This document shows, in pieces, positions 9,278-18,386 of a stretch of DNA of 64,000 nt. The DNA comes from Pseudomonas paeninsulae (GTDB taxonomy: Bacteria > Pseudomonadota > Gammaproteobacteria > Pseudomonadales > Pseudomonadaceae), in assembly GCF_035621475.1 (NCBI RefSeq), contig NZ_CP141799.1, forward strand, positions 186,001-250,000, read 5' to 3'. The first letter of the stretch is position 1. Each line of letters starts with the position of its first letter. The notes beneath the pieces were generated by a model. The model had not been told where the DNA came from and searched no databases. It was given only the letters and a program-made list of their open reading frames with translations. Position numbers and translations under genes: made by a program.

Positions 9278-9940
9278 GGGAGGGTTCCCCTTCAGTAGAC
9301 ATCCAGATCAGTTACACGGAACCTGACGCACGCCGAACGACGCTCTCAGGTGATGTCGACTGTTCTTGCCTGTGTGAGTGTGGGCGGTTCCAAGGTTTGG
9401 ACAGCGTTCTGTTTCGCGGCTAGCGGTTGCGCATTCAGAGGCACGCTAAGTGGCGCACCATGAACTCGAAAGGTCATGGGCGTTGCTTGGTCATGCTGAT
9501 GAATGAGCATTGCTGTGCCGTGTCGCAAACTGCTTTCCAAACCCTCTGGCAGCGTAACGAAGGCCAATCCGTTGGGATTTCACATTTCTTCCTGAAATGC
9601 GCGTGCATCCGAAATTTTCTTGTTGGGCTGGCACCCGATTGAGGTGGCCAGCGCTATGTATTCTTCGGTCCAGGGCGTGGGAACTCTGGTCTGTCGACCC
9701 TGCTAAGAGTCGACAGTGACGAAATTGGCTGGCTCAACGATATAGTCTTCGAATCACCGCGATTGTCGGTTTGCGACCCTGACGTGTTGCGCGGCGACAT
9801 GGCGATCGCTTTAAAAACCATACCACAACTAAATAACTATAGACCGAAGCCGCAACCCGTGCCGGGTCTGCATTACAGCCATAAAAGGGGGGCAGCCACC
9901 ATGCGCTGGGGGCTGTGGCAGAATCGTAAATATTTGAAAA
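9278..9940. other. Long upstream region of cbcV, non-coding
   Basis: About 660 bases between the cbcV start and the 3' end of the next minus-strand gene. Open frames here have no ribosome sites or recognisable products. It must contain the cbcV promoter. A perfect 8-bp inverted repeat lies at 9691-9716. I could not assign GbdR or BetI sites with confidence. Confidence 0.5.
9691..9716. promoter_or_regulatory. Inverted repeat, possible operator upstream of cbcV
   Basis: CTGTCGAC (9691-9698) and GTCGACAG (9709-9716) are perfect 8-bp arms across a 10-base spacer, about 415 bases before the cbcV start. The spacing fits a dimeric regulator. No T-tract follows on either strand, so a terminator is unlikely. 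Confidence 0.35.
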
Positions 9941-10885
9941 TTATGGCTCTTTGCCGCTACTCGAAGGCATTTTCGCCGCGCTACCGTCGCGCCGAGTAAC
10001 GCCCTGCAACCATTGACTGAGCACCTGTGGATTGGCCGCCAGCCAGGCCTTGGCTTCGCGCCTACGGTTGGTGCTCTGGTTGAGAATGGCCTCCATCAGG
10101 TGGTTCTCCATCGCCAGACTGAAGCGCAGGTTGTGCAACAGCCGGCCGACGTTTGCACACTGCTCGGTATAGCCCTTGCGCACGCTGGTGTAGACCGTGG
10201 CGCCACCATAATCGGGGCCGAAGTAATCGTCGCCACCACTCAGGTAGTGCATCTGCACCTGATTGTTCATCGGGTGCGGTTCCCAGCCGAGAAACACCAC
10301 CCATTGATTGAGGTGCTCGGCGCGTTTGACCTGGGCGAGCATGCCCGACTCGCTGGACTCCACCAGGGTGAAATCGCCCAGGCCGAAGGCATTCTTGTCG
10401 ATCATTGACTGGATAAGCTTGTTGCCGTCGTTACCCGGCTCGATGCCGTACAGCGTGCCGTCGAGTTCCTTCTTGAATTTGGCCAGATCGCTGAAGCTTT
10501 TCAGCCCGCCGTCGTAGGCTGGTTGATTGACCGCCAAGGTGTACTTGGCCCCCTCCAGATTGGCGATCACGGTTTCCACCGCGCCGCTGTCCAGGTAAGG
10601 CCTGATGTGGGCCTCTGAGGTGGGCATCCAGGTGCCGAGGAACACGTCGATCTGTTTGTCCTGCAAGGCTTTGTAGGTGTCGGGTACCGACAGGCGCTTG
10701 ACCTGGGTGCGGTAGCCCAGGTCGTTGAGTACCACGCGGGTGACGGCGGTGGTGGCGGTGATGTCGGTCCAGCCGACGTCGGCGAAGCGCACCAGGTCGC
10801 AGGTCACGGGTTCAACGGCATGGGCCAGCAGTGGGGTGCTCAATGCGAGCGTCAGCAGGCAGTGCTTGTGCAATTTCATGGGCAT
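9941..10885 (-). CDS. Orphan quaternary-amine binding protein (CbcX/CaiX paralogue), 314 aa
   Basis: Periplasmic binding protein related to CbcX (CDLVRFADVGWTDITATTAV, YGIEPGNDGNKLIQSMI, VVFLGWEPHPMNNQVQM, with the same two-Cys pattern). A signal peptide precedes it (LHKHCLLTLALSTPLLAHA). The frame is open further upstream to 11038, but the signal peptide fixes the start at 10885 (MPMKLHK) or 10879 (MKLHK); neither has a strong ribosome site. It has no transport core of its own and faces away from sdaB. The ligand is unknown: choline, betaine or carnitine relatives are likely. The C-terminal tail (AAKMPSSSGKEP) is longer than in CbcX. Confidence 0.85.
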   Translation of the reverse strand: MPMKLHKHCLLTLALSTPLLAHAVEPVTCDLVRFADVGWTDITATTAVTRVVLNDLGYRTQVKRLSVPDTYKALQDKQIDVFLGTWMPTSEAHIRPYLDSGAVETVIANLEGAKYTLAVNQPAYDGGLKSFSDLAKFKKELDGTLYGIEPGNDGNKLIQSMIDKNAFGLGDFTLVESSESGMLAQVKRAEHLNQWVVFLGWEPHPMNNQVQMHYLSGGDDYFGPDYGGATVYTSVRKGYTEQCANVGRLLHNLRFSLAMENHLMEAILNQSTNRRREAKAWLAANPQVLSQWLQGVTRRDGSAAKMPSSSGKEP

Positions 10886-11292
10886 ATCCAATAGCCGGTG
10901 ACGGGGTCCCTTCGGGATCTCTGAGCATGCACCTGGTGAAACAAACGGCTTCTGACCGGCACATGGGCATCGGATCATTACGCCAGAGTCGGATGGTTGC
11001 CTATGTGGCAGGTCGCGGTTGGGACGCTGCTGTCGCATTCGGCAATGCGCCGCCCGGAAATTGTGCGCCGAGTCACGGGGTGGCGGTTTCGCGGCGTTGT
11101 GCAGCAGCCCAGCAGGCGTCCAGCTGTTACTGGGTTAATCCATCTGCGTCAGGTATACCGAGCGCGCCTCCATTCGGCACCCGGCTAGTCACCCTGACGG
11201 CTTTGGACATGAACGAGTCGGTGTGGGACGTCGGTAGTTCGTGCAAATCCCGATGATGGCCGCAAAGCGGGAATGCGAGCGGGAGATTAATA
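10886..11292. other. Divergent intergenic region before sdaB
   Basis: About 400 bases between the orphan binding-protein gene (minus) and sdaB (plus). It should hold promoters for both. I looked for a glycine riboswitch because serine/glycine genes often carry one, but saw no matching core. The GGGAGAT ribosome site of sdaB is at 11281-11287. Confidence 0.45.
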
Positions 11293-12672
11293 GTGGCTAT
11301 CAGTGTGTTCGACTTATTCAAGATCGGTATCGGGCCTTCCAGCTCGCATACCGTCGGCCCCATGCGCGCCGCCGCGCTGTTCACTGGCGCGCTGCGTGAG
11401 CGTCATCAGCTTGAGCGGGTGCAACGCGTGGAAGTGCGCCTGTATGGCTCGTTGTCGGCTACCGGCATCGGTCACGGCAGCGACACCGCGGTGATCATGG
11501 GCCTGATGGGCGACTGGCCGGATCAGATCGACCCGGCGGACATTGCGCCACGGATTGAAACGCTGCGCAGCAGTGGCACCTTGCAGCTGGATGGACGGTT
11601 GCCGATTGCCTTCGACTGGCCGCGCGACATGTTGCTGCTCGACGAAAACCTGCCGTATCACCCGAATGCCATGACCCTGACGGCCTACGCGGCCGACGGC
11701 AGCGAGCTGAGTAGCGGCACCTATTACTCGGTCGGTGGCGGTTTTGTGGTCGACGCCGAACAGGCGGCCAGCGGCCAGCTGGACCAGGATCACACCCAGT
11801 TGCCTTACGACTTCTCCAGTGGCGACGAGTTGATGCGCCTGTGCAAGGAGCATGGGCTGCGCGTGTCCGAGTTGATGATGGCCAACGAGAAGGCCTGGCG
11901 CAGTGAGGCGGAGATCCGCAGTGGCCTGATGCGCCTGTGGCAAGCCATGCGCGACTGTGTCGAGCAGGGCCTCAAGCATGAAGGCATCCTGCCCGGCGGG
12001 CTCAACGTCAAGCGCCGCGCCGCCAAGCTGCACCGCAGCCTGCAGGAAATGAGCAAGCCCAACGTGATCGGCTCGACCCTCAGCGGCATGGAGTGGGTCA
12101 ACCTGTTCGCCCTGGCCGTCAACGAGGAGAACGCCGCCGGCGGGCGCATGGTCACCGCACCGACCAACGGCGCGGCCGGCATCATCCCGGCGGTGCTGCA
12201 TTATTACGTGCGCTTCAGCCCGGCGGTCAGCGAAGCCGATGTGGTCGATTACCTGTTGGCCGCGGCGGCGGTGGGCATCCTGTGCAAGAAGAACGCCTCG
12301 ATCTCCGGCGCCGAAGTCGGTTGCCAGGGCGAGGTCGGTTCGGCCTGCGCGATGGCTGCAGCCGGCTTGGCGGAAATTCTCGGTGCCACTCCAGAGCAGC
12401 TGGAAAACGCCGCCGAAATTGGCCTGGAACACAACCTCGGGCTGACCTGCGATCCGGTCGGTGGCCTGGTGCAAATCCCTTGCATTGAGCGCAATGCCAT
12501 CGCCGCGGTGAAGGCGATCAATGCCGCGCAAATGGCCTTGCGCGGCGACGGCGAGCACCATATTTCGCTGGACCGGGTGATCCGCACCATGCGCGACACT
12601 GGCGCCGATATGCACGACAAGTACAAGGAAACCTCACGCGGTGGCCTAGCCGTCAGTGCGATCGAATGCTGA
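11293..12672 (+). CDS. sdaB: L-serine ammonia-lyase (iron-sulfur, single chain)
   Basis: Converts L-serine to pyruvate and ammonia in the cytoplasm with a [4Fe-4S] cluster. At 459 residues it is full-length for the fused one-chain type. The start [20 protein letters not shown] is the family N-terminus. Cluster-type cysteines are seen near [14 protein letters not shown] and in [18 protein letters not shown]. The start codon is GTG at 11293 with GGGAG upstream. Placed next to gbdR as in P. aeruginosa (PA5379-PA5380), it completes betaine -> glycine -> serine -> pyruvate. Fe-S serine dehydratases are oxygen-labile. Confidence 0.92.
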   Translation: MAISVFDLFKIGIGPSSSHTVGPMRAAALFTGALRERHQLERVQRVEVRLYGSLSATGIGHGSDTAVIMGLMGDWPDQIDPADIAPRIETLRSSGTLQLDGRLPIAFDWPRDMLLLDENLPYHPNAMTLTAYAADGSELSSGTYYSVGGGFVVDAEQAASGQLDQDHTQLPYDFSSGDELMRLCKEHGLRVSELMMANEKAWRSEAEIRSGLMRLWQAMRDCVEQGLKHEGILPGGLNVKRRAAKLHRSLQEMSKPNVIGSTLSGMEWVNLFALAVNEENAAGGRMVTAPTNGAAGIIPAVLHYYVRFSPAVSEADVVDYLLAAAAVGILCKKNASISGAEVGCQGEVGSACAMAAAGLAEILGATPEQLENAAEIGLEHNLGLTCDPVGGLVQIPCIERNAIAAVKAINAAQMALRGDGEHHISLDRVIRTMRDTGADMHDKYKETSRGGLAVSAIEC

Positions 12673-13158
12673 GGGCAGTTCGCGTGCTGCACCTTCTCTG
12701 ACCCGGGGTGCGAGGCGTCAGCACGGTTGCGGGTGGTCGTCAGCGACTCATTTTGCTGCCGGCTACGCAACTATTGGTGCCGCGCCGCGCAGATCGCGCG
12801 GACGGCCTTGGTGACTGTCCGGTTAGGCACGATTACCCCGTCCGTTACTGCCACCATGGCCTTTGGTAGCGGTGGTGGCATTGACCGGATCGGGCGGTGC
12901 TACCGAAATACTCAGGCCCCCGTCTGTCGGGGCCTAGGGTCGTAAACGGAATATTTTGTCGCTCCTGGCAAAGCCTTGTCGCTGGGGGGTTGGCTGCACC
13001 TCGCCAAGTTTATTGAACAAGTAATCAATTTAGGCATGGCCTTTGCGTTGTTATCCACGCAGATCTGGGGGTTGTGTCCTGCCAGGCTCACAAGAAAATT
13101 GAGTTCCGTCGTGATGCGGGCTCAACGCCGTGTTTAGCTTCATGCGAGGGTTTCACCA
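12673..13158. other. Intergenic region sdaB-gbdR with one hairpin
   Basis: About 490 bases without a supported gene. AGGCCCC (12914-12920) and GGGGCCT (12929-12935) form a 7-bp stem with an 8-base loop, but no T-tract follows. The rest must include the gbdR promoter; no clear operator seen. Confidence 0.45.
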
Positions 13159-14262
13159 ATGTCACAGTTCAGCCAAGGGGCGCAGCCCCAGAACCGTGTT
13201 CCCCTGGCCATCGGCTTTCTGCTGTTGGACAACTTCACCCTGATTTCCCTGGCCTCGGCGGTGGAACCCCTGCGCATGGCCAATCAGCTCTCCGGCAAGG
13301 AGCTGTATCGCTGGTACACCTTGACCCAGAACGGCTGTCCGGTAAGTGCCAGCGATGGTCTGCAGATCACCCCGGACGCCGGACTGGGCAATGCTCCGGT
13401 GCTGAATGCGGTGATTGTCTGCGGCGGCGTGGATATCCAGCACAGCGTCACCCGCGAGCACTTGCACTGGCTGCAGAGCCAGGCGCGCCATGGCCGCCAG
13501 ATGGGTGCGGTGTGCACGGGTAGTTGGGCCTTGGCCAAGGCCGGCCTGCTCGACGGTTACGAATGCAGCGTGCACTGGGAAGTCCTTGCGGCGATGCAGG
13601 AAGCTTTCCCTCGCACGGTCATCACCACCCGCCTGTTTTCCATCGATCGCAACCGTTACACCTGCTCCGGCGGCACTGCGCCGATGGACATGATGCTGCA
13701 CCTGATCGGCCGTGAGCATGGCCGCGAATTGGCGGCGGCGATCTCCGACATGTTCATCTACGAGCGCATTCGCAACGAGCAGGATCATCAGCGCGTGCCG
13801 CTCAAGCATATGCTCGGCACCAATCAGCCGAAACTGCAGGAAATAGTCGTGTTGATGGAGGCCAACCTGGAGGAACCGATCGACCTCGATGGCCTGGCCA
13901 GCTACGTCGATGTCTCGCGCCGCCAACTCGAGCGTCTGTTCCAGAAATACCTGCATTGCTCGCCGTCGCGCTACTACCTCAAGCTACGCCTGATCCGCGC
14001 CCGTCAGCTGCTCAAGCAGACCTCGATGTCGATCATCGAGGTGGCCTCGGTGTGCGGCTTCGTCTCCACCCCGCATTTCTCCAAGTGCTACCGCGAATAC
14101 TTCAGCATTCCGCCGCGCGACGAGCGTAGCGGGCAGAACATGGTGAGCATGAGGGCGTTGGTGCCGTTGCCAGAAAGCCTGCTGCGACCGTCCTCGACCT
14201 CGGCCCTGGCCGCGCTGACCCGCGCTCAAGGCGAATCGACCTTCGCCAGCGTGCGGCTCTAG
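13159..14262 (+). CDS. gbdR: Transcriptional regulator GbdR (DJ-1/PfpI plus AraC)
   Basis: Activator of betaine and dimethylglycine catabolism genes in Pseudomonas. At 367 residues it has the length of P. aeruginosa GbdR. Residues 18-200 form a DJ-1/PfpI (GATase1-like) sensor domain with the elbow motif VCTGSWALAKAGLLDG. Residues 235-335 form two AraC helix-turn-helix units (LASYVDVSRRQLERLFQKYL, then IIEVASVCGFVSTPHFSKCY). Neighbours are sdaB upstream and, in this genome, the corrinoid methyltransferase block downstream. It probably controls cbc, dgc and perhaps the mtt genes; only the family role is known. Confidence 0.93.
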   Translation: MSQFSQGAQPQNRVPLAIGFLLLDNFTLISLASAVEPLRMANQLSGKELYRWYTLTQNGCPVSASDGLQITPDAGLGNAPVLNAVIVCGGVDIQHSVTREHLHWLQSQARHGRQMGAVCTGSWALAKAGLLDGYECSVHWEVLAAMQEAFPRTVITTRLFSIDRNRYTCSGGTAPMDMMLHLIGREHGRELAAAISDMFIYERIRNEQDHQRVPLKHMLGTNQPKLQEIVVLMEANLEEPIDLDGLASYVDVSRRQLERLFQKYLHCSPSRYYLKLRLIRARQLLKQTSMSIIEVASVCGFVSTPHFSKCYREYFSIPPRDERSGQNMVSMRALVPLPESLLRPSSTSALAALTRAQGESTFASVRL

Positions 14263-14350
14263 CTGGCCGGTTAGTGCCGCGCAATCAGGGCTACGCCGCT
14301 GGGCTTCATTCCGGGGCTCAGTTCGTAGGTGCGGCGCTCACGCAGGCTCC

Positions 14351-14426
14351 TAGCCGCCTGTCAGGCTTAACGCGGTTCTACTGCGCGGCAACCGCGCCAG
14401 CAACGGTCAAGTCCGACAGGCTGCTA
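14351..14426. repeat. Palindromic intergenic repeat, family A, full copy
   Basis: The ends TAGCCGCCTGTCAGGCTTAA and CGGTCAAGTCCGACAGGC-TGCTA are imperfect inverted copies around a GC-rich centre that itself folds (GCGCGG / CCGCGC). Related sequences occur inside the first cobalamin riboswitch (31521-31580) and as a half copy at 49181-49203. It overlaps the last codons and stop of the minus-strand methyltransferase gene. Confidence 0.75.
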
Positions 14427-15153
14427 GGCAGATGAAATTCGGTTCGAGCAGGAAGTCGCGCCAGAATTCATGGCCATGTTGTTCCAGGCCTTGTTGCGAG
14501 ACGGTTGGCGATTGCCAGCTGCAGGCGCTGAAGCCGGCTTCGCACAAGGCCCACTCGTAGGTCGCGCGGCTCCAGTGGACATTGAGCAGGCGGATCGCGT
14601 GGCTGCCGGTGAAGAACGCGTATTCCACGGCGTCGCCTTCGCGCAACGGCGAGGGGCTGTGCACCAGGTACCCATACTTGCGCGTGGCCTGGTTATGCAG
14701 GGGCGGGTACAAGGGCGTCGCATTAACGCTGGCGACCAGTTTGCCTCCCGGTTTGAGGTTGCTGTAAGCCGTGCGGCAAAGCGTCAGCAGAACCTCTTTG
14801 GAGGCGGCGTAGTTGAACAGGAACGCCGCACTCACCGTGTCGAATATGCCAATGGTGCCGAGGGCGGCCACATCGCTGTGGATATAGGTGGTACCCAGCG
14901 GCTGTTCGCTTTCTGCCTGTCGAGCCAGTTCGATCATGCTCGCCGATATATCCACGCCGACGACCTGGCTTGCGCCTTGGCGTTTTATCGTTCGGCTGAA
15001 GCGTCCTTCACCGCAGGCCAGATCCAGCACCTTTTGGCCATGCACATCGCCGAGAAGATTGAGGTAGGTGAACTCCTCGGCGTGTTTCTTCACCGTCAGT
15101 TCCCCGTGAACAATTTTATAGGCGAGAGAAATATCATCGTAGGCGGCGTGCAT
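14407..15153 (-). CDS. Class I SAM-dependent methyltransferase, 248 aa
   Basis: Rossmann-fold methyltransferase: motif I is VLDLACGEGRFSR (residues 41-53), acidic motif VGVDISASMIELARQ follows, and FDTVSAAFLFNYA fits motif IV. The substrate is unknown. The ATG at 15153 has AGAAGGAG upstream. The C-terminus ends in AACRT, and these last codons with the TGA stop come from the palindromic repeat 14351-14426, so the original C-terminus may have been replaced. It may be the last gene of the purU-folD-mttB-GFA strand, but a strong hairpin and a 100-base gap separate it. Confidence 0.8.
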   Translation of the reverse strand: MHAAYDDISLAYKIVHGELTVKKHAEEFTYLNLLGDVHGQKVLDLACGEGRFSRTIKRQGASQVVGVDISASMIELARQAESEQPLGTTYIHSDVAALGTIGIFDTVSAAFLFNYAASKEVLLTLCRTAYSNLKPGGKLVASVNATPLYPPLHNQATRKYGYLVHSPSPLREGDAVEYAFFTGSHAIRLLNVHWSRATYEWALCEAGFSACSWQSPTVSQQGLEQHGHEFWRDFLLEPNFICLAACRT

Positions 15154-15254
15154 AGGTACTCCTTCTGACTGTGAGCTGTTAAGGCCCGGCCAAGGTGACA
15201 TGGGTGAGGGGGCGAGCGCAGCCATGAATCTGCTTGGCGCTGCGGCGACTCGCG

Positions 15255-15668
15255 TCAGGGCAATGGCACTGTGTGCCCACCGCCTGGAAAGACAGATGCG
15301 CGGTCATCGAGGCTGTAGTAGTCGCCGGCCTCCGCCGTGTATATGTGTGCGGCAATCTTCAGACCCTGCGCCTGATCCAGGCTACCCGCGGCAATCGATA
15401 TGCGTTCATCGCCTTGCTCTTCGAAGAACAAGCTGGAGCCGCATTCGCAGCAGAAGCTGCGGCGGAAGCCGGCGATGCACGAGAACCATTTGAGCGATGC
15501 CTGGTTGATCAGGGTGAAATGGGCTTTCCGGCACGCCGTCGCCGCGACGAAATGGCCGCTGGTGCGGCGGCATTGTTCGCAATGGCAGACAACGATATCG
15601 CGCAACGCACCGACCACTGCATAGGTTACCCCGCCACAGAGACAACCACCGGTAACCTTGGCGTTCAT
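15255..15668 (-). CDS. GFA-family (glutathione-dependent formaldehyde-activating-like) protein, 137 aa
   Basis: Small zinc protein of the GFA/CENP-V fold. The three Cys groups are visible: GGCLCGGVTYAV (residues 7-18), CHCEQCRRTSGHF, and CCECGSSLFF. Length (137) is normal. GFA itself adds formaldehyde to glutathione, but most family members have unknown substrates. It lies 94 bases after mttB on the same strand; a role in handling formaldehyde released by demethylation is tempting but unproven. The ATG at 15668 has GGGGAT upstream. Confidence 0.85.
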   Translation of the reverse strand: MNAKVTGGCLCGGVTYAVVGALRDIVVCHCEQCRRTSGHFVAATACRKAHFTLINQASLKWFSCIAGFRRSFCCECGSSLFFEEQGDERISIAAGSLDQAQGLKIAAHIYTAEAGDYYSLDDRASVFPGGGHTVPLP

Positions 15669-15691
15669 GGAATATCCCCAGGCTGTGAAAG

Positions 15692-15747
15692 GTGCCAAGC
15701 GCGGTCGCGGGGCCGCCTCCTGGCGGTCTCGCAGCCGCGCTTGGCAC
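15692..15747 (-). terminator. Strong hairpin after mttB
   Basis: GTGCCAAGCGCGG (15692-15704) and CCGCGCTTGGCAC (15735-15747) are perfect 13-bp arms; the 30-base middle can fold further (GCCGCC / GGCGGT). On the minus strand it follows the mttB stop by 15 bases and is followed by only TTT, so it may be a weak terminator or an mRNA 3'-end stabiliser between mttB and the GFA gene. Confidence 0.5.
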
Positions 15748-15762
15748 GGTTACAGGTGTGGC

Positions 15763-17319
15763 TTATACGCTCGAGTCGGGCATGCTCGCTTTACGTTGCT
15801 CGATGTAGGCCAGCAAGGCCGCGTCGGTGGCCGGATCCAGCTCCGGCGCCTGGTACTCGGCGAGGAGTTTCTTCCAACGCGCATTGGCGCGTTGAGCCAT
15901 GTCCAGGCGACCGTCGGCATCCCATTGCTCGAAGCTGTTGTTGTCGGTGATCGGCGACAGGTAGAAGGCGGTCTTGAAGTTCAGCTGGGTGTGGCTGCAG
16001 CCCAGGAAGTGCTTGCCCGGCCCCACTTCGCGAATAGCATCCATGGCCTGGCCGTTCTCGGACAGGTCGATGCCCTTGAGCATGGTCTGCATCATGCCGG
16101 CCTGATCGGCATCCATGATGAACTTCTCATAGCCCATGGCCAGGCCACCTTCCAGCCAGCCGGCGGAATGCAGGGCGAAGTTGACCCCGCCCAAGGTGGT
16201 CGGCAGCAGGGTGTTGGCGCTCTCACTGGCCGCCTGGGCATCGGGCACCTTAGACGCGGTAAAGGAGCCGCCGGAACGGAACGGCACGCCCAGGCGCCGG
16301 GCCAGGTTGGCCATCACGTACAGCACCAGCGCCGGTTCGGGCGTGCCGAAGGTGGGGGCGCCGGACTGCATGGACATGGAGCTGGCGAAGCTGCCGAGCA
16401 CCACCGGCGCGCCCGGGTTGACCAGCTGCACGAACGCCAGGCCGGCCAGACCCTCGGCCAGGGTCTGGGCGGCGGTGCCGGCGATGGTCACCGGCGACAT
16501 GGCGCCAGCGAGGATGAACGGGGTGACGATGCAGGCCTGGTTGGCGCGGGCATAGACCTTGGCGGCACCGAGCATAGTGTCATCGAAGGTCATCGGCGAG
16601 TTGGCGTTGATCAGGTTGATCACGCAGGTTTTCGGTTTGCCGGTGTCCGGGTCGAGCCAGTCATCGCCGAACAGGATCTTGGCCATCTCGACCGTGTCCT
16701 GAGCCCGTTCCGGGTGGGTGACCGAGCCCATGAAGCACTTGTCGGAGTACTTCATGTGGCTGTAGATCATGTCGAGGTGACGCTTGTTCACCGGCAGATC
16801 GACGGGTTCGCAGATGGTCCCGCCGGAGTGGTGAATGCTCGGCGACAGGTAGGCCAGTTTGACGAAGTTTTGGAAGTCTTCGATGGTCCCGTAGCGCCGT
16901 CCCCGGTCGAGGTCGTGGACGAAGGGGCAGCCGTAGGCGGGCACGAACACGGTGTTGGCACCGCCGATACGTACGCTGCGTGCCGGGTTGCGCGCATGCT
17001 GGGTGAACTCGCGCGGGGCATTGTCCTGAATCAGCTTGCGGCACATGCCGCGTGGCATGCGTACCCGCTCGCCCTGGACGTCGGCGCCGGCGTCGCGCCA
17101 GATCTGCAACGCCTCGGGGTCATCGCGAAAATCGATGCCGATCTCCTCGAGGATGGTGTCGGCGTTGGCCTCGATGATGGCCAGGCCTTCCTCGCCAAGC
17201 ACCTCGTAATACGGAATGTTGCGTGTGATATAGGCAGGCTGCGCAGCTTGGCCTTCGGCACGGCTAGCGCGACGCGCGTCACTGCCACCCGAGCGTCGGC
17301 GTGTGGGGTTTGAGCTCAT
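15763..17319 (-). CDS. mttB: MttB-family quaternary-amine:corrinoid methyltransferase, non-pyrrolysine, 518 aa
   Basis: Moves a methyl group from a quaternary amine to Co(I) of the partner corrinoid protein. The frame is unbroken over 518 codons, so there is no in-frame amber and no pyrrolysine; this puts it with MtgB-like enzymes (glycine betaine, proline betaine, carnitine or butyrobetaine users) rather than true trimethylamine methyltransferase. Family features: YYEVLGEEGLAIIEANADTI near the N-terminus, MKYSDKCFMGSVTHPERAQD, INANSPMTFDDTML, QSGAPTFGTPEPALVLYV. The first 25 residues are Arg/Ser/Ala-rich and look disordered. GAGGGAG lies before the ATG. Downstream of folD and purU and divergent from its corrinoid protein. 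The substrate is not proven; glycine betaine is favoured by the surrounding genes. Confidence 0.9.
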   Translation of the reverse strand: MSSNPTRRRSGGSDARRASRAEGQAAQPAYITRNIPYYEVLGEEGLAIIEANADTILEEIGIDFRDDPEALQIWRDAGADVQGERVRMPRGMCRKLIQDNAPREFTQHARNPARSVRIGGANTVFVPAYGCPFVHDLDRGRRYGTIEDFQNFVKLAYLSPSIHHSGGTICEPVDLPVNKRHLDMIYSHMKYSDKCFMGSVTHPERAQDTVEMAKILFGDDWLDPDTGKPKTCVINLINANSPMTFDDTMLGAAKVYARANQACIVTPFILAGAMSPVTIAGTAAQTLAEGLAGLAFVQLVNPGAPVVLGSFASSMSMQSGAPTFGTPEPALVLYVMANLARRLGVPFRSGGSFTASKVPDAQAASESANTLLPTTLGGVNFALHSAGWLEGGLAMGYEKFIMDADQAGMMQTMLKGIDLSENGQAMDAIREVGPGKHFLGCSHTQLNFKTAFYLSPITDNNSFEQWDADGRLDMAQRANARWKKLLAEYQAPELDPATDAALLAYIEQRKASMPDSSV

Positions 17320-17401
17320 GCTGGGGTACTCCCTCGGTTCTTGTCGGTCATTGTGGCGTCACCAGGACGCCGCGCTGTGGTGGTGCGGTGCAGCGGTTTC
17401 G

Positions 17402-18319
17402 CTAGTCGAGACATGCTTCGTTGCCCCAGGCGGACTGCATGATGCCGGCGGGGAAGGCGATTGCGTGTTGGCGGCAGGTCGCTTCCAGGGTGTTGAGCAG
17501 CAGGCAGGCGATGGTCATCGGACCGACGCCGCCGGGAACCGGGGTGATGGCGCCGGCGACGGCGCAGGCGGAAGCGAAATCCACGTCGCCGACCAGGCGC
17601 GTCTTGCCGTCCTCCTCGATGCGGTTAATGCCGACGTCGATGACGGTCGCCCCGGGTTTTAGCCATTGCCCGGGAACCAGTCGCGCTCGCCCTACTGCGG
17701 CCACTAAGATGTCCGCGCGTCGGCATTCGGCTTGCAGATCAAGGGTGCGCGAGTGGGCGATGGTCACCGTACAGTTCTCATTGAGCAGCAGGCTGGCCAT
17801 GGGCTTGCCGACGATGTTCGAGCGCCCCAGCACCAGGGCATGCAGGCCGCTCATGTCGCCCAGGTGGTGTTTGAGTAACATCAGGCAGCCCAGCGGCGTG
17901 CAGGGCACGATACCCTTGCCGCCGGTGCCCAGCTTGCCGACGTTGATCGGATGGAAACCATCGATGTCCTTGTCCGGGCGAATCGCATTGATCACCCGTT
18001 CGGTGTCCACCTGGGGCGGCAGGGGCAGCTGCACCAGAATGCCATGTACCGCCGGATCCTGATTCAGGCGCTCGATCAGGTCGAGCAACTGGGCCTGCGG
18101 CACGCTGTACGCCAGGCGGTACTCGAAGGACGCCATCTCGGCCTCGCGTGCCTGGTTGGCCTTGTTGCGCACGTAGATCTGGCTGGCCGGGTCTTCGCCG
18201 ACGAGGATCACAGCAAGGCCGGGGGTCACCAGATCATGCTCGCGCAGCTTGCGTACCTGGCGGCCGATTTCTTCGCGCAGGCGGGTCGCATAAGTCTTGC
18301 CGTCGATGATGTGCGCCAT
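17402..18319 (-). CDS. folD: Methylene-THF dehydrogenase / methenyl-THF cyclohydrolase FolD
   Basis: Bifunctional cytosolic enzyme that oxidises 5,10-methylene-THF to 10-formyl-THF. 305 residues counted from [11 protein letters not shown]. Seen are the folate-site signature [14 protein letters not shown] with the catalytic Lys, [22 protein letters not shown], the NADP-site [15 protein letters not shown] and the closing [10 protein letters not shown]. The frame is open upstream to 18478 but that part overlaps purU; the ATG at 18319 is the family start although its ribosome site is weak. It sits between purU and mttB, so it is a dedicated copy for methyl-group oxidation, probably a second folD in the genome. 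Confidence 0.93.
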   Translation of the reverse strand: MAHIIDGKTYATRLREEIGRQVRKLREHDLVTPGLAVILVGEDPASQIYVRNKANQAREAEMASFEYRLAYSVPQAQLLDLIERLNQDPAVHGILVQLPLPPQVDTERVINAIRPDKDIDGFHPINVGKLGTGGKGIVPCTPLGCLMLLKHHLGDMSGLHALVLGRSNIVGKPMASLLLNENCTVTIAHSRTLDLQAECRRADILVAAVGRARLVPGQWLKPGATVIDVGINRIEEDGKTRLVGDVDFASACAVAGAITPVPGGVGPMTIACLLLNTLEATCRQHAIAFPAGIMQSAWGNEACLD

Positions 18320-18386
18320 GGGAGAGGCCCTGTGTTGGTTGGCATGCACCCGGCCTGCGGCCGAGCATGGGGCTGCTGGTGTCGGC

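Noticed and set aside
10886..11292. Glycine riboswitch before sdaB
   Set aside because: No tandem glycine-aptamer core recognised; only the ribosome site is clear.
13004..13035. Anr-like box before gbdR
   Set aside because: TTGA and TCAA are present in TTGAACAAGTAATCAA but are 8 bases apart instead of 6, so the consensus is not met.
15763..17319. Pyrrolysine-containing trimethylamine methyltransferase
   Set aside because: No in-frame TAG within the 518-codon frame and no pyl genes in the window; the protein belongs to the non-pyrrolysine branch.
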